A stretch of 64,000 nt of DNA from Owenia fusiformis. Lineage: Eukaryota > Annelida > Polychaeta > Sabellida > Oweniidae. Positions 11,844-24,469 of this stretch are shown in pieces. Position 1 is the stretch's first letter. Each line of letters starts with the position of its first letter. The position numbers and the translations under genes are program-made. A model generated the notes under the pieces. That model did not search any database, was not told the origin of the DNA, and saw only the letters and a list, made by a program, of their open reading frames with translations. Where the stretch lies: contig CAIIXF020000002.1 in NCBI GenBank assembly GCA_903813345.2, positions 12,172,150-12,236,149 of the forward strand, written 5' to 3'.

Positions 11844-14750
11844 GATTAAATGAACTTTTAATTCAATATCGTGTCAATAGGGATTTAGCCCAACCTTTTT
11901 TAGACAACTAGAAAATCTTGTATAAAGTATGAATTTGTATAAAGGTATAAAGTGATGCAAATCAAAATTGTTTTGAAAACTACACACAGAATTCAAATAT
12001 GCCATCAAATAGGAGAATGTGTTAGTCTTTAATGGTTAAAAATGCAGATCCCCTAAAATCTCATTAAAAACGAGACTTTAACGAGACTTTCCTTCAGATA
12101 AAAAGTGTGTGAGAAAATTTGTTTCTATTTTGTTCATAATCGTTTTGATAAATCATACTTATGATAGAACATTGATAATGTTTTGCAATGTTAAATGATG
12201 TCACATCTATTTGATAAACATGTAATGTTATAATCAATGCAAATACACTTTCGGATAACATATCATTCTACATGAGTATATCAAATGTAATGATTCACAT
12301 TTGACATTGAAATTGTAAAGGAATGAGAAAATTGGAGGAATGTTTGTTATTTCTACAACAAATCCCAGCTGAAATTTTGTATGTTCCACACAGAAAACAC
12401 ACTGAAAACATAAAATGGTATAAGAATTCCACAAAAAGGTACACAATTAGAATTAATAAACATGGGCTCAATTTTCATATTGGGAGATTTTCTCCATATC
12501 AGTTGTTTTTTGCAAAATTGTCTTGGAATTTTAACTGTATAATTTTGCTAATTTTCTCTGAACTGGAGGACAAAGATGTCTTATATTTTATCAATAAGTC
12601 AGTAATAAATCTCAACACCAATTAAATCAGCTGAAAATGGGTCAACCATGATATCAATGACAATGGTAGGAGAGTGACTTCTGTTGGCTTTTTATGAAAT
12701 CTTTTTTGAAAAGTATCAATGAGTCTTTAAGTCTTGCACTGCAGTACCATCTGGCTGCCTTCGTCCTTACCATAAATTTAGAGGCTCCAGGATACCATGC
12801 TTTAAAGATTATTTTTGAAAAGGTTGAAATTGAAAATGTATCAGAAGGACAATTTCAAGCTTAGACCATTATACAAGAAAATAGAGAGTTTTCTAGCTAT
12901 ACCAATAGAAGACTCCCAGTAATAGTACATGTTAGACACCAAACTATAAATCTCCTATTTCCTCAGATTATATATCAAGACCTAGAACAACATGCTGATT
13001 AAAATACTGAATGTTAAATAGAATTTCAACCTTGATATCTCTTACAGCACCATTCAATTCATTCTATTGCCAATTCTTCACAACTTACTTTGAGTTGGAG
13101 CTATGGAACTTATAGCTGGAGATACAGTTAGTAATAGACCGGTAAATTGCAAAAAGTGAGACCTGGTATATTGTAACTGTCCGGGGTAACTGTTGATTTT
13201 GAATTCAAATTACCATAACTTCTTTTATCCAATTAGAAATAATCATTTTGAATATTATTGTATTTATTTACTTATATATTTAAATGAGCAAAATTATGAA
13301 GAAACATATTCCAGACCTTTATTGCAAACATTGTATATTAATGGTGCATACCTTGGCTTTTTATATTGAATTATAGATTTAAAGATGGATGCCTTAAATA
13401 GGCTTTTTTGGCTTTCCATTTCTTCTTTTTGGTACTCCATGTTTTTTTAAATATAATTCTTAGTGCAATTATGATTCATGTAAGATATGGTTGATGTTTG
13501 AAGTTCATGTCATGGTGTTTATGGGGGTTTGGGTTTTGTTTTTAAATTGTTGACCTTCGTGAGTAAAAGCTTTTTTGTTTGTTATTATTATTAATATGAT
13601 TTTAACGTAAATATTTCAGAACCTGTAGAACAGGTATGAAGATTGAATGAATTGGAATTAGCATCAAGGTCAGAAAGGAAGTACAGGTCAATTTATCTAT
13701 GCATTTTTTCTCTCTATTTTTGTTTAGAAAAGTTAGTTAATTCATCAATTTGTTTTGTCCTTACATAACCGAAGTGCAGAGTAAATATAGCATTTCCCCT
13801 ATGAGCTTCTTCAAATAGGATAATAGTCCTTGAAGTGTCTTAGTGAAGGAATGTCACATTGGTCATGATTAAAATGCAAAATAGAGTGGAAAAGAGTGGA
13901 ATGAGCATGGAACTGAGTCTACAGGCTTGAAGAGAGCACTCTAAATTATACAGAAATGCAAGAAAATGAGGAATTTCAGTGAAATCTCAGAGAGAAAAGG
14001 TTTAAATTATGCAAAATAAGAGAGAAAAACCAAGGGAAATGAAGGAAAATTAAGATAACAAAATAAGCAGAAAAATACTACGAAGATGTGCATTTGTCTG
14101 TATTTATAGACTATTAGTAGCATATTCACTCAGAAAGTTGTCATTTGGAATTTTTGGCAGCAGATAAGTCCTATCCTGAAACCTGTTTTGTAAGATGTTG
14201 CCTCTATGTACATTGAGATCAAGTTATTTATTTGATTTTGAACAAAAGTTTTTTTCAGAAAACCTACATTGTATCATGAATGATATGAGCCTAACAATTC
14301 CAGGTCCTCTCTATCTCTGATTCTCCATTTGATATGTGATATAAAATAAAGAGAAAGAGAGTAGTGCGTTTAATGCCCAGAAATGATATAAGTGAATTTG
14401 CTCAGTTGACGATGAATTTCTAGGCTGCTTGATTGAATTCGGAACATAGTCATTTTTCAAGCATATGATCTTACTATGTTTGAGTATCTCTCTTCTTTTT
14501 AACAACTGCATACCTAGGCCTTTATACTGCATTATCTTTATTATACTGTTTTATCTTTAATTGTTGATTTATTAAGTTGAATGGAAAACCTGAATTGGAT
14601 TTTATCAATATAAAAGTTGTTGGTTAGCAAGAAACAATGCTAGTAAAGCAGGAAATTGACAGGCTAAATTGTATAAAAATGTTTCAAAATCTGGTTTCAA
14701 AATATCTTTCATTTTGTGGCTGGAAACAGGCCTTTTGGGCATAGTTTTCA
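11844..14750 (+). other. putative intron sequence
   Basis: No supported exon longer than a microexon. A 14-nt candidate at 13620-13633 sits between TATTTCAG and GTATGA and would fit phase 1 to phase 0, but it is too short to call. A dispersed-family copy lies at 13845-13998. Confidence 0.35.
13845..13998 (-). repeat. degenerate ~170-bp dispersed family, inverted copy
   Basis: Reverse-complemented it shows TTTTCTCTCTGAGATTT, then TTGCATTTCTGTATAATTTA, ATTCCACTCTTTTC and TTTTAATCATGACC, in the same order as the copy at 32155. One of the clearest members. Confidence 0.6.
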
Positions 14751-15065
14751 AAAGGACACATCTCGTTTTGGAGAACAGTCTCCTGGGCTAATAATTTTTT
14801 ATGAAAAACATAGAAATAACACCCAAATTAAATTATGAATATTCAAAAGAGGACATTTAAATCGACAAGATGTTAATATATCAAAATTGTTCGAAGCAGG
14901 CGTAACGTGCAGTAGACCGATTCAATAAAAGACAAGTCTCAATTTGGAGAACAAAGTTCATCAGTGTACTGCGCTAATAATATTTTTATGAAAAATATAG
15001 AAATATCACCCAAATTGAATTATGGATATTCAAAAGACATTTAAATCTAATATTAAAATTGTCTA
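14751..15065. mobile_element. diverged, truncated MITE copy 3 of the 393-bp family
   Basis: Begins AAAGGACACATCTCGTTTTG and follows copy 2 through TCTCCTGGGCTAATAATTTT and both internal direct units. It loses the right terminal repeat near 15065. More substitutions than copies 1 and 2. Confidence 0.75.
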
Positions 15066-15774
15066 AAAAGGGGTCTATTTTGGAAAATGAGCGTAGGTTG
15101 GGCAATCAACCAAAATATAATTGACTGAGATTATTCTAAGATTCAAGAGCTACAGAAGTGGAATAAAAGGAAATTACGATGTAGAGCCCCTCCGTAATCT
15201 TGCTTCAGGCTTGTCTTCACCTTTAGTAGATAAGTCACTTTATTGATTGAATGGCTATAACATCAGAGATGATTTAACAGGCAAAACCAAAACAGAATAA
15301 AGATTGAAGGTTGCCATTTTTTTGTTGAACAAAGATTTCAGCTGCAGCCATTGTTAATTTCATTACATTGCTAAATAATTGCCAAATAACAAACATAAAC
15401 ATACATAGGATCAAAGTTTTGTTATGCTGAGGATCTAAAAAATCAAAGCATCTTAACAGCACCCCTCCGTATATACGACAACTAATATGACTACAGAGGA
15501 CATCAATTTTTAAGCCAAATTATTTGATTTTTCGCTCCCTTATAATTGCTCAAAAATATACTATTACTGTAGGTATAAAATCTTTGAATTCCAAAGGCTA
15601 AATTGAATTACGGTTTTCTCATATATCTCCAATTGGCTCTAATTGCTCTTAATTCTCATGTATCAGTACAAGCCAAGTAATTGTCCAACTTAATTGAATC
15701 TTTACATGAAGCCCTGGATCAATGTCCTTGGGGATCCACTTGTCAACTCATCTGATCATGAAAAAACTCCAAAG

Positions 15775-15920
15775 GGTCATGTTTTGAAATGTAAATTTGA
15801 AATGAAACAAGAGGAATTTGCAAGGAATTAAGAAAGTAGACAAGGAGTACATGCTCCAAATTGTATAGAAATACAAGAAAATCAAACTTCATACAAATTC
15901 TAGAGAGAAGTAGAGTGAAA
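15775..15920 (-). repeat. degenerate ~170-bp dispersed family, inverted copy
   Basis: Contains the reverse-strand landmarks TCATGTTTTGAAATGTAAAT, AATTGTATAGAAATACAAGA and CTAGAGAGAAG in the family order. Confidence 0.5.
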
Positions 15921-16680
15921 TAGACACAATTAGACCTGCTTTTTTACATTGGGAGATCGACAAAATTAAATCAAGAGCTTAAGAAATAGAAAATGACCAA
16001 ATTGTAAGAACAAGTAATCTGAATGATTAATTTGGACCTATGCACATCAGGGGTGGACCTGGGAAAGTTTTGGGCTCGTATTTAGAAATTTTGGGCCCTT
16101 AATATGAAACTCGGGCCCAATTTCTTAAAAATAAGCTCAAAATTAAAAATGATGCCCTGTAGCAATTTGTTATCTTAAATGCCCAATTCATGTGGGTCTG
16201 CTGTTGCCCTTCGTTTTTTCTCATTTATTCCAATTAGTTTTCCATCAAGGCTTTCAATTTGGAAAAAATAAATGTCTCATGAATATGGTGTTTCTTTATA
16301 TATAAAAGTATTTGATTCTAGGACTTTTCTATTTGGTGCTGACAAGTCATAAGATCGTCTTTTCATGTGGCACCTATATATTTCAAGCTGTTTGATTACA
16401 AGCTTTATTCGCATTAATCCCTTTCTGTTCCACTGTGTTTTAGACAAGAACACGACCCTATGCGTGTTTTATTGCTGGACTTGCTCTTTAGATTGGCAGA
16501 TCAATCTGTCGGAGAATAACTTCAAACAACAGATTCTTACAAAGAGCCCTTCATTATTGAGGCTATAGATACAAAAGGCATAATCATCATTTATAACCTT
16601 CTTTTCACCAAACAAATACAGTAATTAACTTGAAAGAAATGTTTCATTTCTTGCTTTTCATATTCTGTTGTATGTTTCTT

Positions 16681-16726
16681 TGTGGCTTGCTCTATTGAAC
16701 CATTGTGGCTTGCTCTATTGAACCAT
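16681..16726 (+). repeat. 23-bp tandem duplication
   Basis: TGTGGCTTGCTCTATTGAAC plus CAT is repeated twice back to back without mismatch. Confidence 0.85.
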
Positions 16727-17760
16727 TGTATGTTTGCTAAGTTGTTTTTTTTCCTGTCCCAATTTTACCTTTTTGGTACGATAATGCTAATATTTTATCA
16801 TTTTGGCATATATTTTATTGTACATAGACGGTGAGGTAGCCAGGAAGAAAAACGCTACGAGGTGAAACATATTTCCAAACCTTGCCTCGCTTGCCTAGCA
16901 ATATAAGAACATAATGATAGTCCTTACATAATGAGATTTGTATGATTGAATAAAAAATCAATGATTTAAGATTAAAAATCAATAAATCAATTTACAACAC
17001 ATCATTGCTAGAGGAATATTTCTCAAAGGATGTAAAAAAAGCGACAAGCCAAATAGCAAACATAAACACAGTTATGCTCATTGGCTTGTACTCACAATTT
17101 GAACTGTAACATTCAACCAATCAGAGTAAGTATACCAAGGCTGGAAAATGGTCAGAGTAAAGAGTGTAGGATGCATCTTATAAAGGGTTATGTTGATGTA
17201 TGCAAAATGACAAGTAAATCTCATTAAGTATGCCTGGTACCTGTATTCAGGTATGTCAAGGTATGTACAACATATTCTATTTAAACGGAAATACCAACCA
17301 CTTTCTCTTCTAATTATTTAATCAGTTCATCCAATGTTTAGTTCATGAAATTCTTCTTTTTATTTTAGTGATTGGTGAGTTCACACTTCTTTGGTTTATA
17401 GAAGTTAAAATTGTCTACATTGTTTTTCCAATTTATCTGGTGTATATTAATTGTAATTTTGTCTTTTATAAATTCTCATCAATATTCAATTCATCTCTTC
17501 AAATGTATTTCATTCAGTTATCGACTTCGGAGTTTGTCCCCACTACCTCGAGAAAAGAGTAAAATATTTTCTAAGAATGGAAAGTGAAAAAGGACTCTGA
17601 GGGAATTCTAGCTCACATATTCAGATCTCAGTTTACACAGTGAAATTGTTGAGACATATCTAGTGAATAAGCATCAGCAATTCCTCAATTTGATAGAACT
17701 TTACATAATTGCCATGTCAACCTACAGATAACAAACCTTGCCAAAACATTTTCTCTTGTC

Positions 17761-17935
17761 ATGCATTTTTGCTTATTTTCTCTCTAAAATTTGAATGAAC
17801 TACCTTATTTTCTGGCATTTTTGTACAATTTAAAGTGTTCACTACAAGGTTGTTAACTTTATTCCTTGCCTTTTCCACTCTTTTCCTCTCTATTTGGGAT
17901 TTTAAAACATAACTCCTGTGATATTTTTTCTTGTG
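17761..17935 (+). repeat. degenerate ~170-bp dispersed family, best plus-strand copy
   Basis: Landmarks in order: ATTTTCTCTCTAAAATTTGA, GGCATTTTTGTACAATTTAA, TTTATTCCTTGCC, TTCCACTCTTTTCCTCTCTA and TTTTAAAACATAAC. Used here as the reference for the family. Confidence 0.6.
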
Positions 17936-18663
17936 TTAATGTTCAGGTTGAAGATAAGTGAAGAAACCCTGATGACATAACAGTGTAACAAGTTTTCAGT
18001 TGTAGCATTGGGAATATAAAGCCTTTCATGCTTCACTTCTCTTGAGTAATCAAGCTTTCATTTCTCTGAAATTAGTTTTTTGTAAAAACTTGAACGACAT
18101 TAAGCTTTTTCAAAGGTGCTCGCATTGGATTTTTGCATCAGGAGTTTTTATTAAGTAACAAAAGCAAATCTTTCCAATAGAAGATTTTAAATCTTATAGT
18201 AAACAGGAATGAAATTGATTTTTCATAAAATGCTGAAAAATGATATATAGTTGCATACTCAGGAGCAGAGAAATTATGTTAGATTATGGAAGTATTGTGC
18301 TCTATTTTCCTCATGGGATGTAAATATAAGCCATGTAGATTTAAGCCTTGCAAGGGTGATAGGCTATCTCAGCTACATGCTGCAAGATAAGTCAATCTGA
18401 GAGCATGGGAAGCTATTAACAGCAAAGATTGCATACTTTCATAAATGTGCACAACTACAAACGCTAAGGAACTTATCCTAAAACGACTCAATCTAAATCT
18501 TCAAAAAGAAATATCTAAAATTATAGAGAAATTATGCGCAGCTATTATGAGTTAAGTGTGGATATGAGGATTAATGGAGGGAGGTTTTGTACAGGATGTC
18601 AGTGTTATTAACAAAATAACAAAAAACATTTATGTTTGTAATTGCAAATAGAAGTTGCATAGA

Positions 18664-19423
18664 ATGGAATCAACAGGTTTCGTAAACAAGGATCCGATTA
18701 ATTCAGAATGCAATATGAATTCAACAATTAAAAATAGCACTAAGGCCAATATGGAATACTCAAAAGCACCAAAGGATGCAAGTGTCAAAATAAAAGTTAC
18801 GGATGGTGGTGTCAAAGATGTTAAAGGTAAAGAAGATGTTAAGGTCATTGCTAGCAAAACTATAAAATCAAATACTAATTCTGTAAAATTAAATGAAAAT
18901 GACTTAAAACCAGAAAACAATAGGCCTATAAGACTGCAGAAAGAGGTGAACATGACTAAACCAATCATATGGGTCGCAATGGAAGATGCAAATGTGAAGA
19001 ATAAAGCAGTCAAGACCACAAAACCTGAAACTAAAGTCACCAAGCCAAATGACAAAGTCACCAAATCTGATGTTGGAGTGTCCAAACAAGCAATTAAGAT
19101 CATAAAACCAGATGTCAATGCCACTAAACCAGACCCTGATGTGGTCCATAAAGTTGTTATTCCCCAAGTTAATATCATTAAACCGGATTCCAATGGTTCC
19201 AAACAAATAAGTCCAAGAAGAACCAATCCTGAGGTAAAAATTACAGCACCAGAGGAGGGGACTTCAGAAGAATCAGTGGACTCTGGGGAGGGAGAATCAG
19301 TCTCAACAACCCAGGAGACCATTACGCATAAATGGATCCGTAGTTTTAGCCACCATGTAAAGGGAATGAGACGCAATGCCCTGGATATGATAGTTGGGAC
19401 ATACAGGGAGAAACAGCTCTTAG
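18664..19423 (+). CDS. alternative first coding exon, Lys/Thr/Pro-rich low-complexity protein (isoform B N-terminus)
   Basis: An in-frame TAG at 18649 precedes the ATG at 18664, so translation probably starts there. The frame is open for 253 codons to a strong donor GTAAGA at 19424, leaving one G (phase 1). Residues about 90-190 carry degenerate short repeats around T-K-P, V-T-K and I-I-K-P-D. An acidic Ser/Glu patch follows (EEGTSEESVDSGEGES). The last 34 residues (from HKWIRSFSHHVKGMRRNALD) look structured and basic, and resemble exon 1 only in having a basic helix after an H-x-K-W or H-K-W motif. No signal peptide or membrane segment. Lacking stops for 760 nt in AT-rich DNA makes it well supported as coding. 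The exit phase matches that of the 6834-6870 exon, so it could be an alternative N-terminus of the same gene. An independent gene is possible. Family not recognised. Confidence 0.7.
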
Positions 19424-19734
19424 GTAAGACCAGGATATAGATGCTTTTTTAACACACTTATTAGTAAAAGCACTCTTGTTGATTTCCATGGGGTTCTAGA
19501 AGGGTTCTTTGGATACGGATATGAAAATGGCCATGGGGACATTTTAAAGCTCTCAGTAATGTCAAACCTGTATTCTTTACTTTTTAAACACTAAAACATT
19601 CTTGTTAGTCAGCATGGAATAAGTTTATATAAAAGTGTAGTTCATTAAACCATTTGGTGGAGAGGCACCCCAAACACCAGTTTCCAAATTCTGTTGATTT
19701 GCATATTATGCATTTACTGGCCTTGGTGTACATG

Positions 19735-19921
19735 CATGGGCGTAGCGCCCGGTATGCTGGGTACGCGCAAGCGTACCAGATGGTTGCAAATTCGCTCCAA
19801 ATAGAACCAAATTTTCCTGGGGGAGGACCCCCAAACCCCCATGAATGATCGTTTTTGATTCACTCAACTCTTGTTCCTGTGGTGGTGGCGTACTACTTAG
19901 AAAAATAGCGCTACGCCCATG
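19735..19921. mobile_element. short MITE with CATGGGCGTAGCGC ends
   Basis: The left end CATGGGCGTAGCGC and right end GCGCTACGCCCATG are perfect inverted repeats. ACATG flanks both sides (19730-19734 and 19922-19926), a likely 5-bp target duplication. The interior is GC-richer than the surroundings and includes GGGGGAGGACCCCC. The open frame overlapping it (19654-19848) is a shadow. Confidence 0.8.
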
Positions 19922-19926
19922 ACATG

Positions 19927-22349
19927 TAGTATTTGCATATAGAGTAGTTTGTCATCTTCATGATTTCACGATTGAATAATGGAAGGGATAAAGTTTGATC
20001 TCTCATCAATCTCGATGTTCAAGACGTAAAATATATATTTCCATAAAATAACAACAATGCACTCTCTAACAATACCATTTTTAAGAACTGGACACTACAT
20101 GCTACAAGAGAGAGCCTTTTCTATTTACTTGTAGCTTTTTATCATAACTTTGGTGGTATGATTTGCTTGGCAGTGCATTTGCATCTTCTGTAGGCTTACA
20201 TGAGCTTATGGGACACTTTATATTCAAGTTGGTGGTTTATTTGTTCAATTAATATATGGCCTCAGAAGTTCATGTACAGCAGTTAACTGTGGAGTGTTCT
20301 CTTGTGTAATATAAACTGCTTTGTTGAGTGGTTGATGTGAGATCTCAATTGTTTGAGTAAAATATTTATCATATGTTATGTGTGAGGAATAATCATAGTG
20401 TTCTCCTTAATTAGGCCTCTTGAAAACTTCATTGGATTTACTCAAGTATTTTGCCAAAACATTTCTGGTCTTGCCTACTCCCCTTACTTTCTGTAATAAA
20501 GCATTTCATTTTCTTTCCTTTTATTTAACGATGAATAGGGACATGTTATAAAGATGATGAAATAGATGGCAGTGGTCGTTTTGATTGGGCTGGAGTGCCA
20601 TAACTTTTTAAAGAAAGTATTGACTACATAAATATTTACTTTATTTCTTGATGAGCTCAATTTTATTCCCTCCAAAAACCTAAAATGATCTTCGCAATTT
20701 TGCTACTAGTGTGCTCTCAGAATTGTGGCAAATCAGCTTCTAATTCATCAGTATCATCTTCTGCAGATTTCACCTAAAAATAGTGAATATAGAAAACATC
20801 AATGTCAGTTTTAAGTTTGAATTCAAATGTGTTTTACTTTTATAGAAAAATGTTTACAATATAGAGGCTATTAGTGGACCTATTGTCAGTGACAAGATCT
20901 TCATAATATTTACTTTACCTTTTGATAAATGTTAAAAACATTAAAAGGCACTGAGCATTTCTAAAAAATAAACCACATCAACAAAGTCTATGAATGTCAA
21001 ATCCATAGATAAATCAATATAACATGTCAACTTATAATGGGGAAATGACAGCACAAATGGCAACATTTAAAATGCAAACAATAGTAACCCTTTTAATCCA
21101 AAAGGTCTCCCTATAGGCCTATACTAATACAACATTTCAACATGTATTCGTGGAAAATAACAAGGCAAAGGCATTGTTAGAAATAACAAATAGATGCAGT
21201 CTATAGACCACCCCTTGTTCAAAATAAAAACCATCATGGAGGTTGTCATGATACATATGAGTGAATAAATATTAGCAACTGTGTCAGGAATTCTAAACAA
21301 AACTACAAAACAGTAGATTTTTTATTCTTTGTTTATATGTTTTAGGGTTTCAGTGATTGTTTTTGGTGTTATCCAAGTTATAATTATAACTTGTTATATT
21401 AATCATTTTATTTGTTGAAAACTGAATTTAAAACATCCGATGTTATCAGAGACATTCTTCAAGTCCAATTTGAGCAAACTTATTTCAAGAATAACTGATA
21501 TTTTTTGTATAAAAGGTAGTGCAATTTGGGATATGTAAACACCTCTCAAATATGAACACCTTATGATGTGAACACTTTAGTGCTATGGGAACACCTTTCT
21601 GTAATCAGCTCTCATTGCATTAATGTAAGCACTTCTCTGATACCAGCAGGGCTCAGTTAGACACAAGACAGGCTTTACTGTGTAAAACATAGAAAACCTA
21701 GGAAACATAAACATAAGAGGTCATTTTACATAATTTTATTCCAATTATTTTGATTTGTAAGCTGATACTTTCTTGTGTTATTTTCAATGCTCCTAGCTGA
21801 GTAAGTGGAAAGACATTCTGTCAGATGCTTTCTAACTAAATGTGTTAAAGGCTTGTGTAACTTCAATTATTAAAGGCTCATGTTTAACTTATTTAATATT
21901 CATTTGATAAAAGATGTTTTGAATAATTGTTGATTAGTTAGTTGGGATCACCATGAACTTTATTATTCTATGTTAGTCAAAGTTGTTCCTAATGGAGGTG
22001 TACAGTAAACATAGGTTACCTCTGAATGGGTGAGCAGTTGTATTATGAAAATCACATTGCTATGAAACTGAAAGTGTATCAAAAGCTTAAATATGTATAT
22101 CACATCCAAGATAACAATTATCAGAAATTGTCACATTCCCGCCTACATATGAACGTGTAAACTGTTGTTATCATGATATCCTGGGACATTATCACACGGC
22201 TTAAGTCTGACATGTCGTTACAATCATCCATAATCATCCATAGATTACACAGATTGTAATTTTGATCATGGATATTCATTTCATCTCTAAAACTTACAAG
22301 AAACTTCTTATAAACTTCTCTAAATGTTTAGAAAATTTGACTCATTTTT
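19927..22349 (+). other. putative intron sequence
   Basis: No supported gene. A degenerate GAACACC-rich repeat lies at 21535-21682. Confidence 0.4.
21535..21682. repeat. degenerate GAACACC-rich copy of the CAGTAAAACCTG family
   Basis: Repeated GAACAC words (for example TATGAACACCTTATGATGTG) end in CAGGCTTTACTGTG, the family's right terminus. The left terminus is not recognisable. Confidence 0.55.
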
Positions 22350-24434
22350 TACCATGTTGAAATAGACCATGGCCATACCATGGTATACCGTGGTATGACC
22401 ATGGTATACCATGGTATATGGCCATGAAATGCAATGAAATACCATGGTAATACCATGGCCGATCATGATCGTTAAATGGCACCATTGCATTTCATGGTTA
22501 ACAGCGCGTTTTTAACATGGAGTTTTCCATTGAAAAAATACTGCCGTTTCGCAGTATTTCATGGTCAGAAACCATCAAATGCAATGATATCATGGTCAAG
22601 TTCTCGACCATGATATCATTGCATTTGATGGTTTCTTGACCATGATATCATTGCATTTGATGGTTTCTGACCATGAAATACTGCGAAACGGCAGTATTTT
22701 TTCAATGGGAAACTCCATGTTAAAAAAGCGCTCCTGACCATGAAATGCAATGGTGCCATTTAACGATCATGATATACCATGGTATACCATGGTCAATTAA
22801 CATGTAATTTTGTATCTAAAAAATACCACCGTTTCACAGTATTTCATGGTCAAATACCATCAAATGCAGTGATATCATGGTCTAGACATTCAACCATGAT
22901 ATGCAATGGAGCCATCTAATTATCATGATCTACCATGGTAAACCATGGTCACTCTACTTAAAATTTTACATTTAAAAATACTGCTATTTTGCAGTATTTC
23001 ATGGTTGCAAACCATCAAATGCAATGAAGTACAGTCAAGATGTTTAGTCGAAGACTGGAGGTTGGACTTACAAAATATTGAGTTGATCTCCTACTTTACC
23101 GACAACAGTCAAAAAAAAGTAAAGCATATTTGATCAACAAAAAATTTTTGTTTCAAGGGTTATTAACTTAATTATTCATAATAGAAATTAATTTATTAAA
23201 TAAAGGAACAAAAGTATATTAAGTTGTGATTTTGATGAATATCAGAATCACTAATTATAATAATTTGGTTATCTAATTAACATTTATTAATAAAGATATT
23301 TCATGTAAAAAATACTTTTTGAACATGGCCTTTCATTGTATTTCACTGCATTGCAAGAAAGACCATTGCATTTCATTGCATATCATGATCAATCATTGTA
23401 TTTCATTGCATTTCATGGTTAAATGTGGTATTTCATTGCATTTCATGACCCATTTCAACTCTGACCAATTCTGACTTCAACATTGTACTAAAGTTCTTTT
23501 GGCAATGAAATACCATGGTATAACCATGGTATTTGATGGTCAGGTTTGACAATGAAATGCTATGAAATACAATCAACCACGAAATACAATGATATGCCAT
23601 GATAAATGATAGTTATGATTATTGCAATGAAATACCATGGTATGACCATTGTAATTGATGGTCAGGTTTGACAATAAAATGCCATGAAATACCACCAACC
23701 ATGAAATGCAATGATAAAACCATGATAAATGAGAGTTATGATTTTGGCAATGAAATGACATTGTATGACCATGGTAATTGATTGTCACACGGTACAATGA
23801 AATGCCATGAAATGTCATCAACCATGATATACCATGGTAATACCATGGTAAATGATGGTGAGGTACATAACAATAAAATATCATGGTATGACCATTGCAT
23901 TTGACTGTCACATCATACAATGAAATACCATCAACCATGATATACTATGGTAATACCATGGTAAATGATGGTCAGGAACGTGGCAATGAAATACCATGGT
24001 ATGACCATGGTATTTGATTGTCACATCTTATAATGAAATGTCATCAACCATGATATACCATGGTAAATTATGGTCAGGAACATGGCATTGAAATACCATG
24101 GTATTTGATTGTCACACCTTACAATGAAATGCCATGAAATGCAATCAACCATGATATACCATGGTAATACCATGGTAAATGATGGTCAGGAACATGGCAA
24201 TGAAATACCATGATAATACCATGGTATTTGATGGTTAACTTTGAACATGAAATACCATGAAACATGGTATAACATGATATACCATGATATACCATGGTAT
24301 ACCATGGTCAAAAATTGACCAAAAAACATCATTGCCACCATGGTCAGAGTTGATGGTAATTTCATTGCCGATCATGATAGACCATGGTAAACCATGGTAT
24401 ACCATGGTATCATGGTTTACGTTTAAACATGGTA
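22350..24434. repeat. CCATGG/GGTATACC palindrome-rich block
   Basis: About 2.1 kb built from self-complementary words such as CCATGGTATACCATGG, CATGATATACCATGG and CATTGCATTTCATGG in both orientations. It starts with TACCATGTTGAAA and ends with TTTAAACATGGTA, which are near inverse. From about 23500 to 24240 it settles into a degenerate tandem array of period about 100-125 bp. An AT-rich segment without the motif (about 23030-23310) interrupts it. It could be a satellite or the remains of a fold-back transposon. Open frames inside, such as the minus frame 23573-23938, are repeat-encoded. Confidence 0.85.
22461..22775. repeat. ~315-bp inverted repeat (hairpin) inside the CCATGG block
   Basis: The left arm (GATCATGATCGTTAAATGGC, then the words AATACTGCCGTTTCGCAGT and AAACCATCAAATGCAATG) is mirrored by the right arm ending TTAACGATCATGAT. 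Near the centre the right arm carries a direct duplication of about 30 bp containing CATGATATCATTGCATTTGA. The arms are about 140 bp with few mismatches. Confidence 0.8.
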
Positions 24435-24469
24435 TGTCACCACTACAAGTCGAAACTTGGTATAGTCTC

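Larger units (their letters stand above)
15066..18663 (+). other. putative intron or intergenic sequence
   Basis: Holds two dispersed-family copies (15775-15920 and 17761-17935), a 23-bp perfect tandem duplication (16681-16726) and a GGGCCC-rich remnant near 16055-16130. A 41-nt segment at 17518-17558 has an acceptor (CATTCAG) and a weak donor (GTAAAA) and is open in two frames. It is not called as an exon. Confidence 0.35.

Noticed and set aside
11585-11911. 108-codon frame
   Set aside because: It begins inside the TAA-flanked MITE and runs past its end; no recognisable protein.
13620-13633. 14-nt microexon between TATTTCAG and GTATGA
   Set aside because: Too short to support without RNA evidence.
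17371-17376. 6-nt segment between TATTTTAG and GTGAGT
   Set aside because: Looks like a chance juxtaposition of splice consensus sites.
17518-17558. 41-nt candidate exon
   Set aside because: Acceptor acceptable, but the donor GTAAAA is weak and two frames are open, so the reading cannot be decided.
18630-19376. 248-codon minus-strand open frame opposite the Lys/Thr-rich exon
   Set aside because: It exists because the plus-strand A-rich coding sequence gives few antisense stops. The translation is hydrophobic low complexity, and the plus frame has a good ATG and donor.
23573-23938. 121-codon minus-strand frame rich in H, W and Y
   Set aside because: It is a translation of the CCATGG tandem block, with the period visible in the peptide.
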